54,809 nucleotides of DNA. Source: Streptomyces rubellomurinus (lineage in GTDB: Bacteria > Actinomycetota > Actinomycetes > Streptomycetales > Streptomycetaceae). The notes below the pieces were generated by a model, which saw only the letters and a list, made by a program, of their open reading frames with translations, did no database searches and was not told where the DNA came from. Within the stretch, counting starts at the first letter, position 1; every line of letters begins with the position of its first letter. This document shows positions 24,864 through 33,104 of this stretch, in pieces. Position numbers and translations under genes: made by a program. The stretch covers positions 1 to 54,809 of the forward strand of contig NZ_JZKH01000050.1 in NCBI RefSeq assembly GCF_000961885.1, in the 5' to 3' direction.

Positions 24864-27109
24864 CCCCGCTGACCCGCCGCCACTTCCTCACCGCCACGGC
24901 CACCGCGACCGCGACCGCCGTCCTCGCGGCGCCCGCCGCCGCCCGTGCGGACGAACCACCCGCGGCCGGGAGCACGACGGCCGGGAACGAAACGGCCGGG
25001 AACGCGACGGCCGAGAACGCGACAGCCGGGAACGCGACGGCCGACCAGTACCCCGACGTCCTCGACCTGCACGGCACCCCCGCCCAGGCCTACCCCGGCG
25101 ACCCGAGCGGCACCAACCCGATCACCGTCTTCGCCGACCTCGGCGCCTGGCACGCCTACGCCCTGCCCCGCCCCGACGACCCGCTCGGCGGCTTCACCGG
25201 CCCGCTCCACCTCGCCCAGGAGTACCCCTGGTGGCTCAGCGACGGCCTCACCCGCCTCCACCTCACCGAACAGGACCGCCCCCTCGACCCCACCGTCCTT
25301 CAGCTCACCGCGCTGCCCGGCCTGCTCCGCCAGCGCCTCGACCTCGGCACCGGCCTCACCCTCACCCTGGAACTGCGCTACGCCGGAAACCGCACCGCCC
25401 TCCTGCACGCCCGCCTCGCCAACGCCGGCCCCACCCACCGCACCCTGGGCGCCGCCTGGACCGGCACCCTGCTGCGCCCCGCCGCCGGCCCGCAGCACGA
25501 CGCCCCGCGGCTGACCGCCGCCGAGCACGGCATCGAGGTCCGCTTCGCCCGCGTCCGGCAGACCTGGGACTACCTCACCGACGGCACCGAACGCTTCACC
25601 GTCCGCCACGCCCAGCCCGTCCGGGTCGTGCTCGACGCCGGCGGCGACGCCCACCGCACCGAACTCGCCGAGCCCGTCCGGCTCGCCCCCGGCCGCGCCC
25701 GCAGCCTGCACTGGACCGAGAGCTACACCTTCACCGAGGCCGACCGCACCCGCGCCGCCGCCGAGTCGGAGGCCGCCCTGCGCGCCCCGAACGCGGTCGC
25801 GGCGGCCGGCGCGGCCCGCTGGGCCGGCTACCTCGCCCGGGCGACGGACGGCGTCCCGGCCGAGCGCCGCCGCACCGCCGTCAAGTGCGTGCAGACCCTG
25901 GTCACCAACTGGCGCAGCCCGGCCGGCCGGATCCGGCACGACGCCGTCACCCCCAGCCTCTCCAACAAGTGGTTCAGCGGCGTCTGGGCCTGGGACACCT
26001 GGAAGCAGGCGGTCGGCACCGCCGTCTTCGCCCCCGCGCTGGCCGCCGACCAGATCCGCGCCGTCTTCGACCACCAGGTCCCGGCCGGCTCCGCCGAACG
26101 CCCCCAGGACGCCGGCATGGTCCCCGACTGCGTCTTCTACAACGACCCGAGCACCGGCGGCGGCAACTGGAACGAGCGCAACTCCAAGCCCCCGCTGGCC
26201 GCCTGGGCCGTCTGGGAGGTCTACCGGCGCACCGGCGACCGCGCCTTCCTGCGCGAGCTGCTGCCCAAGCTCACCGCCTACCAGGCCTGGTGGTACCGCA
26301 CCCGGGACCACCACGGCGAGGGCCTGTGCCAGTACGGCGCCACCCTCGACCCGGCCAACGGCACCCCCGAGGACTGCCGCCAGGCCGCCGCCTGGGAGTC
26401 CGGCATGGACAACGCCCCGCGCTTCGACGCCGCCCTCGGCACCACCGTCGTCCCCAACCGGGACGCGGCCGGCACCCTGCTCGGCTGGTCGCTCACCCAG
26501 CGCTCCGTCGACCTCAACGCCTACCTGGCCGCCGACCACCGCCACCTCGCCCTGATCGCCGCCGAACTCGGCGACCACCCCGCCGCCGACCGGCTGCGCG
26601 CCGGTGCCGACCGGATCGACGCCGCGATCCGCGGCACCATGTACGACCCGGCGGGCGGCTGGTTCCACGACACCGACCTCGCCACCGTCACCCGGCTGAC
26701 CGCCCGCGGCCGCGGCATCGAGGGCGTGATCCCGCTGTGGTCCGGCACCGCCACCCCCGCCCAGGCCCGCACGGTGCGCCGGCTGCTGCTCGACCCGGCC
26801 GAGTTCGGCACCCCGATGCCCTTCCCGACCGTCGCCCGCAGCTGCGCCTCCTTCGACCCGGTCGGGTACTGGCGCGGCCTGGCCTGGCTCGACCAGACCT
26901 ACTTCGCCGTCGAGGGCCTGCGCCGGTACGGCTGGCACCAGGACGCCCGCCGCACGGTCGAGCGGCTGCTGACCGCCGCGCAGGGCCTCACCGGCACCGG
27001 CCCGGTGCGCGAGAACTACCAGCCGCTGACCGGCGAAGGACGGAACTCGACGAACTTCAGCTGGTCGGCGGCCCTGCTGCTGCCGCTGCTCCGGGAGCCC
27101 CGGGAGTGA
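24860..27109 (+). CDS. Tat-exported GH63-like (alpha/alpha)6 glycosidase
   Basis: 749 residues. A Tat signal (TRRHFLTATATATATAVLAA) is followed by a repetitive Ala/Gly/Asn/Thr linker (residues 38-61), an N-terminal beta-rich domain (about 65-290) and an (alpha/alpha)6 barrel. Barrel signatures match the GH63/YgjK type: WFSGVWAWDTWKQAVG (Asp379 likely acid), GNWNERNSKPPLAAWA, WESGMDNAPRFD and NSTNFSWSAALLL. Such enzymes hydrolyse alpha-glucosides or related sugars. Being exported, it could trim the glycan outside before import by the ABC system. GTG overlaps the beta-galactosidase stop by 4 bp. Substrate specificity cannot be read. Confidence 0.87.
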   Translation: MTPLTRRHFLTATATATATAVLAAPAAARADEPPAAGSTTAGNETAGNATAENATAGNATADQYPDVLDLHGTPAQAYPGDPSGTNPITVFADLGAWHAYALPRPDDPLGGFTGPLHLAQEYPWWLSDGLTRLHLTEQDRPLDPTVLQLTALPGLLRQRLDLGTGLTLTLELRYAGNRTALLHARLANAGPTHRTLGAAWTGTLLRPAAGPQHDAPRLTAAEHGIEVRFARVRQTWDYLTDGTERFTVRHAQPVRVVLDAGGDAHRTELAEPVRLAPGRARSLHWTESYTFTEADRTRAAAESEAALRAPNAVAAAGAARWAGYLARATDGVPAERRRTAVKCVQTLVTNWRSPAGRIRHDAVTPSLSNKWFSGVWAWDTWKQAVGTAVFAPALAADQIRAVFDHQVPAGSAERPQDAGMVPDCVFYNDPSTGGGNWNERNSKPPLAAWAVWEVYRRTGDRAFLRELLPKLTAYQAWWYRTRDHHGEGLCQYGATLDPANGTPEDCRQAAAWESGMDNAPRFDAALGTTVVPNRDAAGTLLGWSLTQRSVDLNAYLAADHRHLALIAAELGDHPAADRLRAGADRIDAAIRGTMYDPAGGWFHDTDLATVTRLTARGRGIEGVIPLWSGTATPAQARTVRRLLLDPAEFGTPMPFPTVARSCASFDPVGYWRGLAWLDQTYFAVEGLRRYGWHQDARRTVERLLTAAQGLTGTGPVRENYQPLTGEGRNSTNFSWSAALLLPLLREPRE
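24962..25036. repeat. 15-bp tandem repeat encoding a linker
   Basis: Five head-to-tail copies of a 15-bp unit (consensus ACGGCCGGGAACGCG) encode a repeating Thr-Ala-Gly-Asn-Ala linker just after the signal peptide of the GH63-like enzyme. The number of copies may vary between strains by slippage. Confidence 0.8.
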
Positions 27110-27152
27110 GCGACTTTGGCTCCCGGCCGCTCGGCCAGGCATGATCGGGGGC

Positions 27153-27884
27153 ATGGTCGAACGAGTCATTGCAGCGTGTGACGGAGCAGCCAAGGGCAAC
27201 CCGGGCCCGGCGGCCTGGGCCTACGTGGTCGCGGACGGTGCCGGGGCGCCCCAGCGCTGGCGCTCCGGCGCGCTCGGGCACAGCACCAACAACGTCGGCG
27301 AACTGACGGCGCTGCGGGAGCTGCTGGCCGACACGGACCCGGCCGTGCCGCTGGAGGTCCGGCTGGACAGCACCTACACCCGTGACTCGGTCACCAAGTG
27401 GCTCAAGGGCTGGAAGCGCAACGGCTGGAAGACGGCGGCGGGCAAGCCGGTCGCCAACCAGGAGCTGATCCAGGGGATCGACGCGCTGCTGGAGGGCCGG
27501 GACGTCACCTTCGTGTACGTGCCCGCCCACCAGGTCGACGGCGACCCGCTGAACGCCATCGCCGACAAGGCCGCCAGCGACGCCGCCCGCACCCAGCGGT
27601 CCGCGGGCGGCACCGCCGCCGACCTGCCGGTGCCCGACCCGGCCCCGGCCGCCGCCCGCCGGGCCACCCGGCCGGCCGCGAAGACCGCCACGAGGACCGC
27701 CTCGACGGCGAAGTCGTCCTCGTCGTCCTCGTCCGCGTCGTCCTCCAGGAGCGGCGGCACCCGGACGCTCGCCGCCCGCTTCCCCGGCACCTGCCCGTGC
27801 TCCCGCCCGTACGCCAAGGGCGACAAGATCACCAAGGTGGGCGCCAGCTGGGGCCACCCGGAGTGCGCCGCGGCCCACGCCTGA
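27153..27884 (+). CDS. rnhA: Ribonuclease HI with C-terminal Cys module
   Basis: 243 residues, against about 155 for a simple RNase HI. The catalytic domain (1-140) has the acidic residues in ACDGAAKGNPGP, NNVGELTALRE, VRLDSTYT and the last in IADKAASDAA, so it should cleave RNA in RNA-DNA hybrids. A Pro/Ala- and Ser-rich linker (about 150-205, with a Ser run) leads to a C-terminal module with TCPCSRPYAKGDKI and GASWGHPEC; its three cysteines and one His resemble a small zinc-binding fold. The ATG at the fifth codon of the longest frame is chosen because homologues begin VERVIAACDGA. It is monocistronic, with a strong hairpin downstream. Confidence 0.88.
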   Translation: MVERVIAACDGAAKGNPGPAAWAYVVADGAGAPQRWRSGALGHSTNNVGELTALRELLADTDPAVPLEVRLDSTYTRDSVTKWLKGWKRNGWKTAAGKPVANQELIQGIDALLEGRDVTFVYVPAHQVDGDPLNAIADKAASDAARTQRSAGGTAADLPVPDPAPAAARRATRPAAKTATRTASTAKSSSSSSSASSSRSGGTRTLAARFPGTCPCSRPYAKGDKITKVGASWGHPECAAAHA

Positions 27885-27908
27885 GCCCACGGGAGTCCTG
27901 AACGGGCT

Positions 27909-27941
27909 CCGGCCGGCCGCGCGGGAGGCGCGGCCGGCCGG
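27909..27941. terminator. Bidirectional hairpin terminator
   Basis: Perfect 14-bp stem (27909-27922 with 27928-27941, CCGGCCGGCCGCGC arm) with a 5-nt loop, between the convergent rnhA and lipoprotein genes. Confidence 0.85.
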
Positions 27942-27963
27942 AAGGGACCGAGGGGGACGGGGA

Positions 27964-29274
27964 TCAGGCGCCCTTGGAGGCCAGGTCCTTGATGTCCTCG
28001 AAGGTCAGGCCGAACTTGTTGTACATCTGCGCCTGCTCCGCCGGGACGCCGGCCGCGGCCAGCTCCTTGAGCTGGGCGTCGGTCAGCGGCGCGGCCGGGG
28101 TGGCGCCGGCCGGGTCCTCGCCGCCCATGCCGCCGGGGCCGCCCATGCCGCCCGGGCCCTTGGCGCCCGCCATCACGAGCTGCATCGCGGTGTTCTGCAG
28201 CTCCTCGATGCTGACCTTGGCGGCGTCGGCCGGGGCCTCGACGGCCGGGGCGGACTGGTCGTAGGTGAGCTTCACCGGGAAGACGATGCCCGGGCCGACC
28301 TTCTCGTTCAGCTGGGCGACGTCGAAGGTCGCGGAGGAGAACGCGCCGTTCTTGAGGTAGACGTCGACGCCGACCTTGCCCTCGGGCACGCCCTTGGACG
28401 GCGCCGAGGTCGGGAACTTGCCGAACTCCTTCGGGAACTTGTCGGACAGCGGCTTGACCGCCTTGAACACCTCGTCGACGACCTGGCGGGCCGGCGCGCT
28501 GATCCACAGGTGGTCGGCGCCGTCCTTCTTGCCCTTGTCCTCGATGGTGACGGTCCGCTGGAAGACGTCCTTCAGCGAGTTGTACAGGTCCTTGGCGGCC
28601 TGCGGGTCGGCGGTGGGCTTGGCGGCCGGGGCGCCGGCGGTGCCCTTGGCGCCGTCCGCCTTCTTGGCCGCGTCGGCGAACTCCTGCATGTCGAAGGAGA
28701 CCCACTTGCCAGCCAGGACGTTGCGCACCGCGGTCAGGTCGGCGGGCAGGTCCTTGGTGGCCTGGTCGATCTCGGCCGGGTCCTGACCGGTCAGCTTGGC
28801 CAGGGCCTTGACGTCCAGGTGCAGGTACGCCTTGGCGTCGACCTCGCGGAACTCCAGCAGCTGGGTGCCCTTGCGGTCGGACAGCGTGTAGGCGAGGCGC
28901 AGCGACTTGTCGGGCGTGTAGTCCTTGGCCGGCGCGGAGCCCTGGGCCTGCTTGAACGCCTCGACGTCCTTGAGCGGCTTGTCGGCGGAGACCGCGACCG
29001 CGATCTTCAGCCCGGACATGGCCTCGGCGGCCTTCCGCTCCGTGGTGTCGTCCGTGGCCTTGGCGAAGTCCATGATCTGGTCGGCCGTGGCGTCGATGGA
29101 GAAGGTGATGGCGGCGGTCTTGCTGTCGCCGACCTTGTTGAAGGCCTTGGCGGCCTTCTCCTGGGCGCTCAGCTCCTTGGCGGTGCCGCAGGCGGTGACG
29201 CCGGCGGCGAGCATCGCCGCGATGGCGACGACGGGCACGGCGCGACGGGCGGACGTGCGAATGGCGGTGTTGAT
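27964..29274 (-). CDS. Lipoprotein of unknown function, apparent ATC start
   Basis: 436 residues if started at 29274. The signal peptide is ARRAVPVVAIAAMLAAGVTACG with lipobox GVTAC. The mature part has repeated alternating Lys/Asp-rich segments reminiscent of LppX/LolA-like lipid-binding lipoproteins, and a Gly/Met/Pro-rich stretch (GGMGGPGGMGG) near the C-terminus. AGGAG lies five bases before an ATC codon that sits exactly where an ATG would be expected. The nearest upstream start is GTG at 29367, which lacks a ribosome site and would add 31 residues before the signal peptide. A TGTGATCACA palindrome overlaps that GTG. The function is unknown. Confidence 0.78.
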   Translation of the reverse strand: MNTAIRTSARRAVPVVAIAAMLAAGVTACGTAKELSAQEKAAKAFNKVGDSKTAAITFSIDATADQIMDFAKATDDTTERKAAEAMSGLKIAVAVSADKPLKDVEAFKQAQGSAPAKDYTPDKSLRLAYTLSDRKGTQLLEFREVDAKAYLHLDVKALAKLTGQDPAEIDQATKDLPADLTAVRNVLAGKWVSFDMQEFADAAKKADGAKGTAGAPAAKPTADPQAAKDLYNSLKDVFQRTVTIEDKGKKDGADHLWISAPARQVVDEVFKAVKPLSDKFPKEFGKFPTSAPSKGVPEGKVGVDVYLKNGAFSSATFDVAQLNEKVGPGIVFPVKLTYDQSAPAVEAPADAAKVSIEELQNTAMQLVMAGAKGPGGMGGPGGMGGEDPAGATPAAPLTDAQLKELAAAGVPAEQAQMYNKFGLTFEDIKDLASKGA

Positions 29275-29497
29275 GGTGACTCCTGTGTGAATCGGGTCCG
29301 GTCGCGACGGCCGGGCCGTTCCCTCCCCGGTGGCGTGCGGCGCCGCGGCGCCTACACATGTGATCACACTAGCAACAAGGTGTGACAGGCATTTTTGACG
29401 GAGGCTTTAACCGCGACGGGCGGGTGCCGCGCACGGCCCCCCGCGCCCCCGCGCCCGTCCCCGCCCCCGCCCGTCCCCGGGTCCGTGTCGCCGCGGC

Positions 29498-30076
29498 TCA
29501 GCCGCTGTGCGACAGCACCACGCCGAGGGTCACCCCCACGACGATGAGCACGGCCAGCAGCGCGCCGAGCGCCTGCGGCGACACCTTGTCCCGCAGTGTG
29601 CGCGGCGGCTGGACGCGGACGGCCGGGTCGGTGCTGAACTCCCACCACTGGACGACCCGTTGGAAGTGGGCGCCGAAGTCCGGGTTCGGGTAGACCGGGC
29701 TGTGCATCAGCCCGGGCAGCGTCCGGCGCCGGCCGCCCGTGACGTAGAAGCGGACGGCGTAGGAGGTGTTGCCCCGGTTCTTGGTCTCCCGGACGTCGAT
29801 CCAGCGGATCTCGTGCCACGGGTAGGTGCGGCCCTTGCCGCCGCCCCAGCAGATGGTGATGCCGGCCGGGCCGACCGAACTCCAGCTGCGGTAGGTGTAG
29901 AAGAAGGAGGGCGCGAGGATCGCCACGGTGAGGCCCACCGCCCAGGCGACGCCCACCGGGCCGAATTTGAGGCCGGCGACCAGGGCCTCCACGAGCAGGA
30001 GGCCGAGCACGGTGAGGAAGACGGAGGGGCGGAGCAGGTCCTTCCCCCGATAGACCAGTTCGTTCACGGCAGGCAC
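29498..30076 (-). CDS. PH-domain-like membrane protein
   Basis: 192 residues. Two membrane helices (residues 18-38 and 40-62) precede a PH-like beta domain: SVGPAGITICWGGGKGRTYPWHEIRWIDVRE, cited here as positions 70-100, and a second strand set with SYAVRFYVTGGRRRTLPGL. Another helix lies at the C-terminus (LGALLAVLIVVGVTLGVVL). This layout matches bacterial PH-like (bPH2) membrane proteins of actinomycetes whose role is unknown. The ATG has no strong ribosome site. It lies just upstream of, and in the same orientation as, the lipoprotein gene. Confidence 0.72.
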   Translation of the reverse strand: MPAVNELVYRGKDLLRPSVFLTVLGLLLVEALVAGLKFGPVGVAWAVGLTVAILAPSFFYTYRSWSSVGPAGITICWGGGKGRTYPWHEIRWIDVRETKNRGNTSYAVRFYVTGGRRRTLPGLMHSPVYPNPDFGAHFQRVVQWWEFSTDPAVRVQPPRTLRDKVSPQALGALLAVLIVVGVTLGVVLSHSG

Positions 30077-30124
30077 ACTACGCCCGAACTCCTGGGCTGG
30101 AGAAGGGGGATGGCCGGATCCGGT

Positions 30125-30805
30125 TCAGGCCTTCCGCTCCCGCAGGGTGCGCCGGCCCGCGCCGAGGACCAGCGCCGCCCACAGCACGGCGAAGCCGGGG
30201 ACGGCGTAGAGCGTGGCGCCGCTGAAGGAGGTGTCCTCGCCGATCCCCACCGGCGGCACCCAGCCGGACGGGTCGACGATCACCGGGACGCTCTGCCCGA
30301 CCGACAGGTTCGAGGAGCAGCCGGCGCCGCTGAACGTCCCGTGCGGCAGCGGCTGCCCGTCCGCCCGGCGGATGTGGCAGGACCAGCTCACCGTCCCGTA
30401 CCGGGACTTCGAGCTGTGCGCCGCGGTGACCACCACCTCGGTCCGCACCCCGCGGTGCCCGATCAGCTGGGCGCGCAGCGCTTGCTCGGGCAGCGCCAGC
30501 ATCAGCAGGCCGAGCGCCACGGCGGGCCAGAGCACCCAGCCGGTGGCCCGCACCAGCAGCGTCCCGATCAGCGCCGCCATGAGCACGAACACGGCGAGGA
30601 TCGCGCACGGCGCCTGGTAGTCCGGGTTGCTGCCGACCGCGGCCAGACCGACGATCAGTACCGGCGCCAGCAGCCCGACCAGCAGCGCGGTGCGGCGGAC
30701 GGTCCGCGGCGCGGGCTCCCAGGGGGTCCGCTTCACCCGCTTCGGCGGGCGCGGGACGCCCTCGGCGAGCGGTCTCTTGCGCTTCTTGTTCGGTCTGCCT
30801 GCCAT
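30125..30805 (-). CDS. Integral membrane protein, DUF3592-like
   Basis: 226 residues. A strongly basic N-terminus (GRPNKKRKRPLAEG, then KRVKR) is followed by three membrane helices between residues 38 and 105 and one near the C-terminus (YAVPGFAVLWAALVLGAG). Between them is an extracytoplasmic segment with TEVVVTAAH, VSWSCHIRRADG and VPVIVDPSGWVPP, where a single Cys pair may form a disulfide. It has the architecture of the protein encoded at 13157-13804. The ATG is selected because upstream sequence in frame loses codon bias. The function is unknown. Confidence 0.72.
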   Translation of the reverse strand: MAGRPNKKRKRPLAEGVPRPPKRVKRTPWEPAPRTVRRTALLVGLLAPVLIVGLAAVGSNPDYQAPCAILAVFVLMAALIGTLLVRATGWVLWPAVALGLLMLALPEQALRAQLIGHRGVRTEVVVTAAHSSKSRYGTVSWSCHIRRADGQPLPHGTFSGAGCSSNLSVGQSVPVIVDPSGWVPPVGIGEDTSFSGATLYAVPGFAVLWAALVLGAGRRTLRERKA

Positions 30806-31088
30806 GCCGTCCCCGTTTCGGTGCCGCGGGTGGGTGGGTGCCGCGCGTATCGCCCGCGACAGTCTGACGGTCGGCCGGGACAAGCGGAACGCCGGGTACC
30901 GCTTCGACCGGCGGAGCCGTGGGGGAGCGTCCTGCCGGGGCCCAGGGGGCCCGTGCCACTGACGGGTCGTGCTGTTACGGACGAGTTCACCGGATGCTCG
31001 CCCGATGTCTTGCGGGCCGTGCCGGACGCGAAGTTGGATGCACAACATCCCATGACATCCCTTCCCACGACACCCCCACGGAGCCCCC

Positions 31089-32096
31089 ATGCCGCTGCCC
31101 CTGCCGTCCCCGCGCCTGCTGTCGCTGCGCCGGGCGCTCGCAATCGGTGCCGCCGCCACCGTGCTCGCCGCGCTCGGCACCGCCCCCGCCTCCGCCGAGA
31201 GCGCCCCGGTGACGGCGCCCCCGCTCGACGTGCTCAGCTACAACACCTTCCTGATGAGCACCTCGCTCTACCCCAACTGGGGCCAGGCCCACCGCGCGCA
31301 GGCCATCGCCTCCGCCGACTTCTTCCAGGGGCACGACGTGGTCGTGCTGCAGGAGGCCTTCGACAACGCCGCCTCCGACGCGCTCGCCGCCCGGGCCTCC
31401 GCCGCCTACCCGTACCGCACCCCCGTGGTCGGCCGCTCCACCGGCGGCTGGGACGCCACCGCCGGCAGCTACAGCGCCGCCACCCCCGAGGACGGCGGGG
31501 TGATGCTGCTCAGCAAGTGGCCGATCCTGCGCAAGGAGCAGTACGTCTTCAAGGACGCCTGCGGCTCGGACTACTTCTCCAACAAGGGCTTCGCCTACGC
31601 CGTGCTCGACGTGAACGGCGTGCGCACCCACGTCGTCGGCACCCACCTGCAGTCCACCGACTCCGGCTGCTCCAGCGGCCAGCCCGCCGCGATCCGGGCC
31701 AGGCAGCTCACCGCGATGCGCGCCTTCCTGGACGCCAAGCGGATCCCCGCCGCCGAACCGGTACTGGTCGCCGGGGACCTCAACATCGACTCCCACGGCA
31801 CCGAGTTCCAGGCCCTGCTGGACAACGGCAACCTCGCCCCGGCCTCGGCACGCACCGGCTGGCCGTACTCCTTCGACACCGTCGACAACTCGATCGCCGC
31901 CTACCGGTACCCGGGCGAGCCCAAGGAGGACCTCGACCACGTCCTCTACCGCGCCGACCACGCCCGGCCGCAGAGCTACCTCAACCACGTCCTGCGGGTG
32001 CACAGCGCGCCCTGGACGGTGAGCAGTTGGGGCAAGAGCTACACCTACACCGACCTCTCCGACCACTACCCGCTGGTCGCGGGCCGGGCGCAGTAG
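31089..32096 (+). CDS. Secreted sphingomyelin phosphodiesterase-like enzyme
   Basis: 335 residues. A Sec signal peptide (residues 1-36, cleavage at ASA-ES) precedes an endonuclease/exonuclease/phosphatase fold. Motifs are LDVLSYNTFLM, VVVLQEAFDN (metal-binding Glu), VVGTHLQSTDSGC, VAGDLNIDSHGTEF (catalytic Asp and Asn) and the terminal LSDHYPLVA (catalytic His). This order is that of Mg-dependent neutral sphingomyelinases and bacterial beta-toxin-like phospholipases. It should act outside the cell on sphingomyelin or related phosphodiesters. It is a single gene with an upstream region of about 280 bp shared with the divergent membrane-protein gene. Confidence 0.9.
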   Translation: MPLPLPSPRLLSLRRALAIGAAATVLAALGTAPASAESAPVTAPPLDVLSYNTFLMSTSLYPNWGQAHRAQAIASADFFQGHDVVVLQEAFDNAASDALAARASAAYPYRTPVVGRSTGGWDATAGSYSAATPEDGGVMLLSKWPILRKEQYVFKDACGSDYFSNKGFAYAVLDVNGVRTHVVGTHLQSTDSGCSSGQPAAIRARQLTAMRAFLDAKRIPAAEPVLVAGDLNIDSHGTEFQALLDNGNLAPASARTGWPYSFDTVDNSIAAYRYPGEPKEDLDHVLYRADHARPQSYLNHVLRVHSAPWTVSSWGKSYTYTDLSDHYPLVAGRAQ

Positions 32097-32231
32097 CGGG
32101 CAGCGGCGGCGAAGGTGTGGGGCGATTCACAGCGCCCGTGGTCGTTCGGCCGCCTACGATCCTGAGCGCGGACACCGGCCGTCACACGGCGCCCGCCGGC
32201 ACCCCGCGATCCGGCCCGAGGAGAACCACCG

Positions 32232-33053
32232 TTGTCCACCCCCACCGCCGAGCCCGACAGCTACTACCAGCGCACCGGCGAGCGGCACTTCAAGCCCACC
32301 GCGCACGCGCAGGGCGCCTGGCACACCGACGAGCAGCACTTCAGCCCGGTGGGCGGTCTGATCGCCCACGCGATCGACCGCCACCGGGCCGACCGCCGGG
32401 CGGAGGGCGGCCGGCCCGATGACGCCCTGGCGCTGGCCCGGATCAGCTACGACATACTCGGCCTGATCGCCCTCGACGAGTGCGAGATCACGGTGGAGAC
32501 CGTCCGCCCCGGCCGCACCATCGAGCTGGTCGAGGCCGTGCTCACGATCGCCGGCCGGGCGGTGGTCCGGGCCCGCGCCTGGTACCTCGCCGAGTCCGAC
32601 ACCTCCGCCGTCGCCGGCACCCACGACCAGCCGCTGCCCGCGCCCGAGGAGTTCGAGCCGTGGGCGATGGCCGACCAGTGGAACGGCGGCTACATCGCCT
32701 CCCTCGACGCCCGCCGCCGCTCGGCCGCCCCCGGACGGGCCGCCGCCTGGCTCTCCACCCCGCTCGACCTGGTCGCGGGGGAGCCGTGCGGCCCGCACGC
32801 CGCCTTCATCGCCCTGGTGGACACCGCCAACGGCATCGCCGTCCGGCAGGACCCCACCGTGTGGATGTTCCCGAACACCGACCTGACGATCCACTTCCAC
32901 CGCCGCCCCGGCGGCCGCTGGACCGGCCTGGACACCGCCGTCACCTTCGGCCCGGCCGGGCACGGCGTCACCAGCACCGTGCTGCACGACGTCGACGGCC
33001 CGGTCGGACGGGCCGAGCAGATCCTCACCGTCCGCGCGCTGAACGGCGGCTGA
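32232..33053 (+). CDS. Thioesterase-like (double hotdog) protein
   Basis: 273 residues. Sequence such as SYYQRTGERHFKPTAHAQGAW, ISYDILGLIALDECEITVE and TVRPGRTIELVEAVLTIAGR reads as the N-terminal hotdog, and PNTDLTIHFHRRPGGRWTGL with the terminal GRAEQILTVRAL as the second hotdog of the TesB/4HBT_3 type. Such proteins hydrolyse acyl-CoA, but the acyl group is not evident. The TTG start follows GAGGAGAACCACC. It converges with the radical-SAM gene, with a hairpin between. Confidence 0.8.
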   Translation: MSTPTAEPDSYYQRTGERHFKPTAHAQGAWHTDEQHFSPVGGLIAHAIDRHRADRRAEGGRPDDALALARISYDILGLIALDECEITVETVRPGRTIELVEAVLTIAGRAVVRARAWYLAESDTSAVAGTHDQPLPAPEEFEPWAMADQWNGGYIASLDARRRSAAPGRAAAWLSTPLDLVAGEPCGPHAAFIALVDTANGIAVRQDPTVWMFPNTDLTIHFHRRPGGRWTGLDTAVTFGPAGHGVTSTVLHDVDGPVGRAEQILTVRALNGG

Positions 33054-33061
33054 CCCCGAGC

Positions 33062-33091
33062 GGTCCCCCTGCCCGGGCGCGCAGGGGGACC
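33062..33091. terminator. Bidirectional hairpin terminator
   Basis: GGTCCCCCTG (33062-33071) pairs with CAGGGGGACC (33082-33091) across a 10-nt loop, 8 bp after the thioesterase-like stop and 13 bp from the convergent radical-SAM stop. Confidence 0.8.
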
Positions 33092-33104
33092 ACCGGAACG
33101 GCTG

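Noticed and set aside
22883..25400. Long plus-strand frame overlapping the GH42 gene and continuing into the GH63-like gene region
   Set aside because: It reads Arg/Pro-rich sequence in a shifted frame; the GH42 and GH63 frames carry catalytic motifs and normal starts.
29359..29368. TGTGATCACA palindrome as a Crp site
   Set aside because: A Crp site needs TGTGA and TCACA separated by six bases; here the halves are fused, so the spacing is wrong. It may be a chance palindrome.
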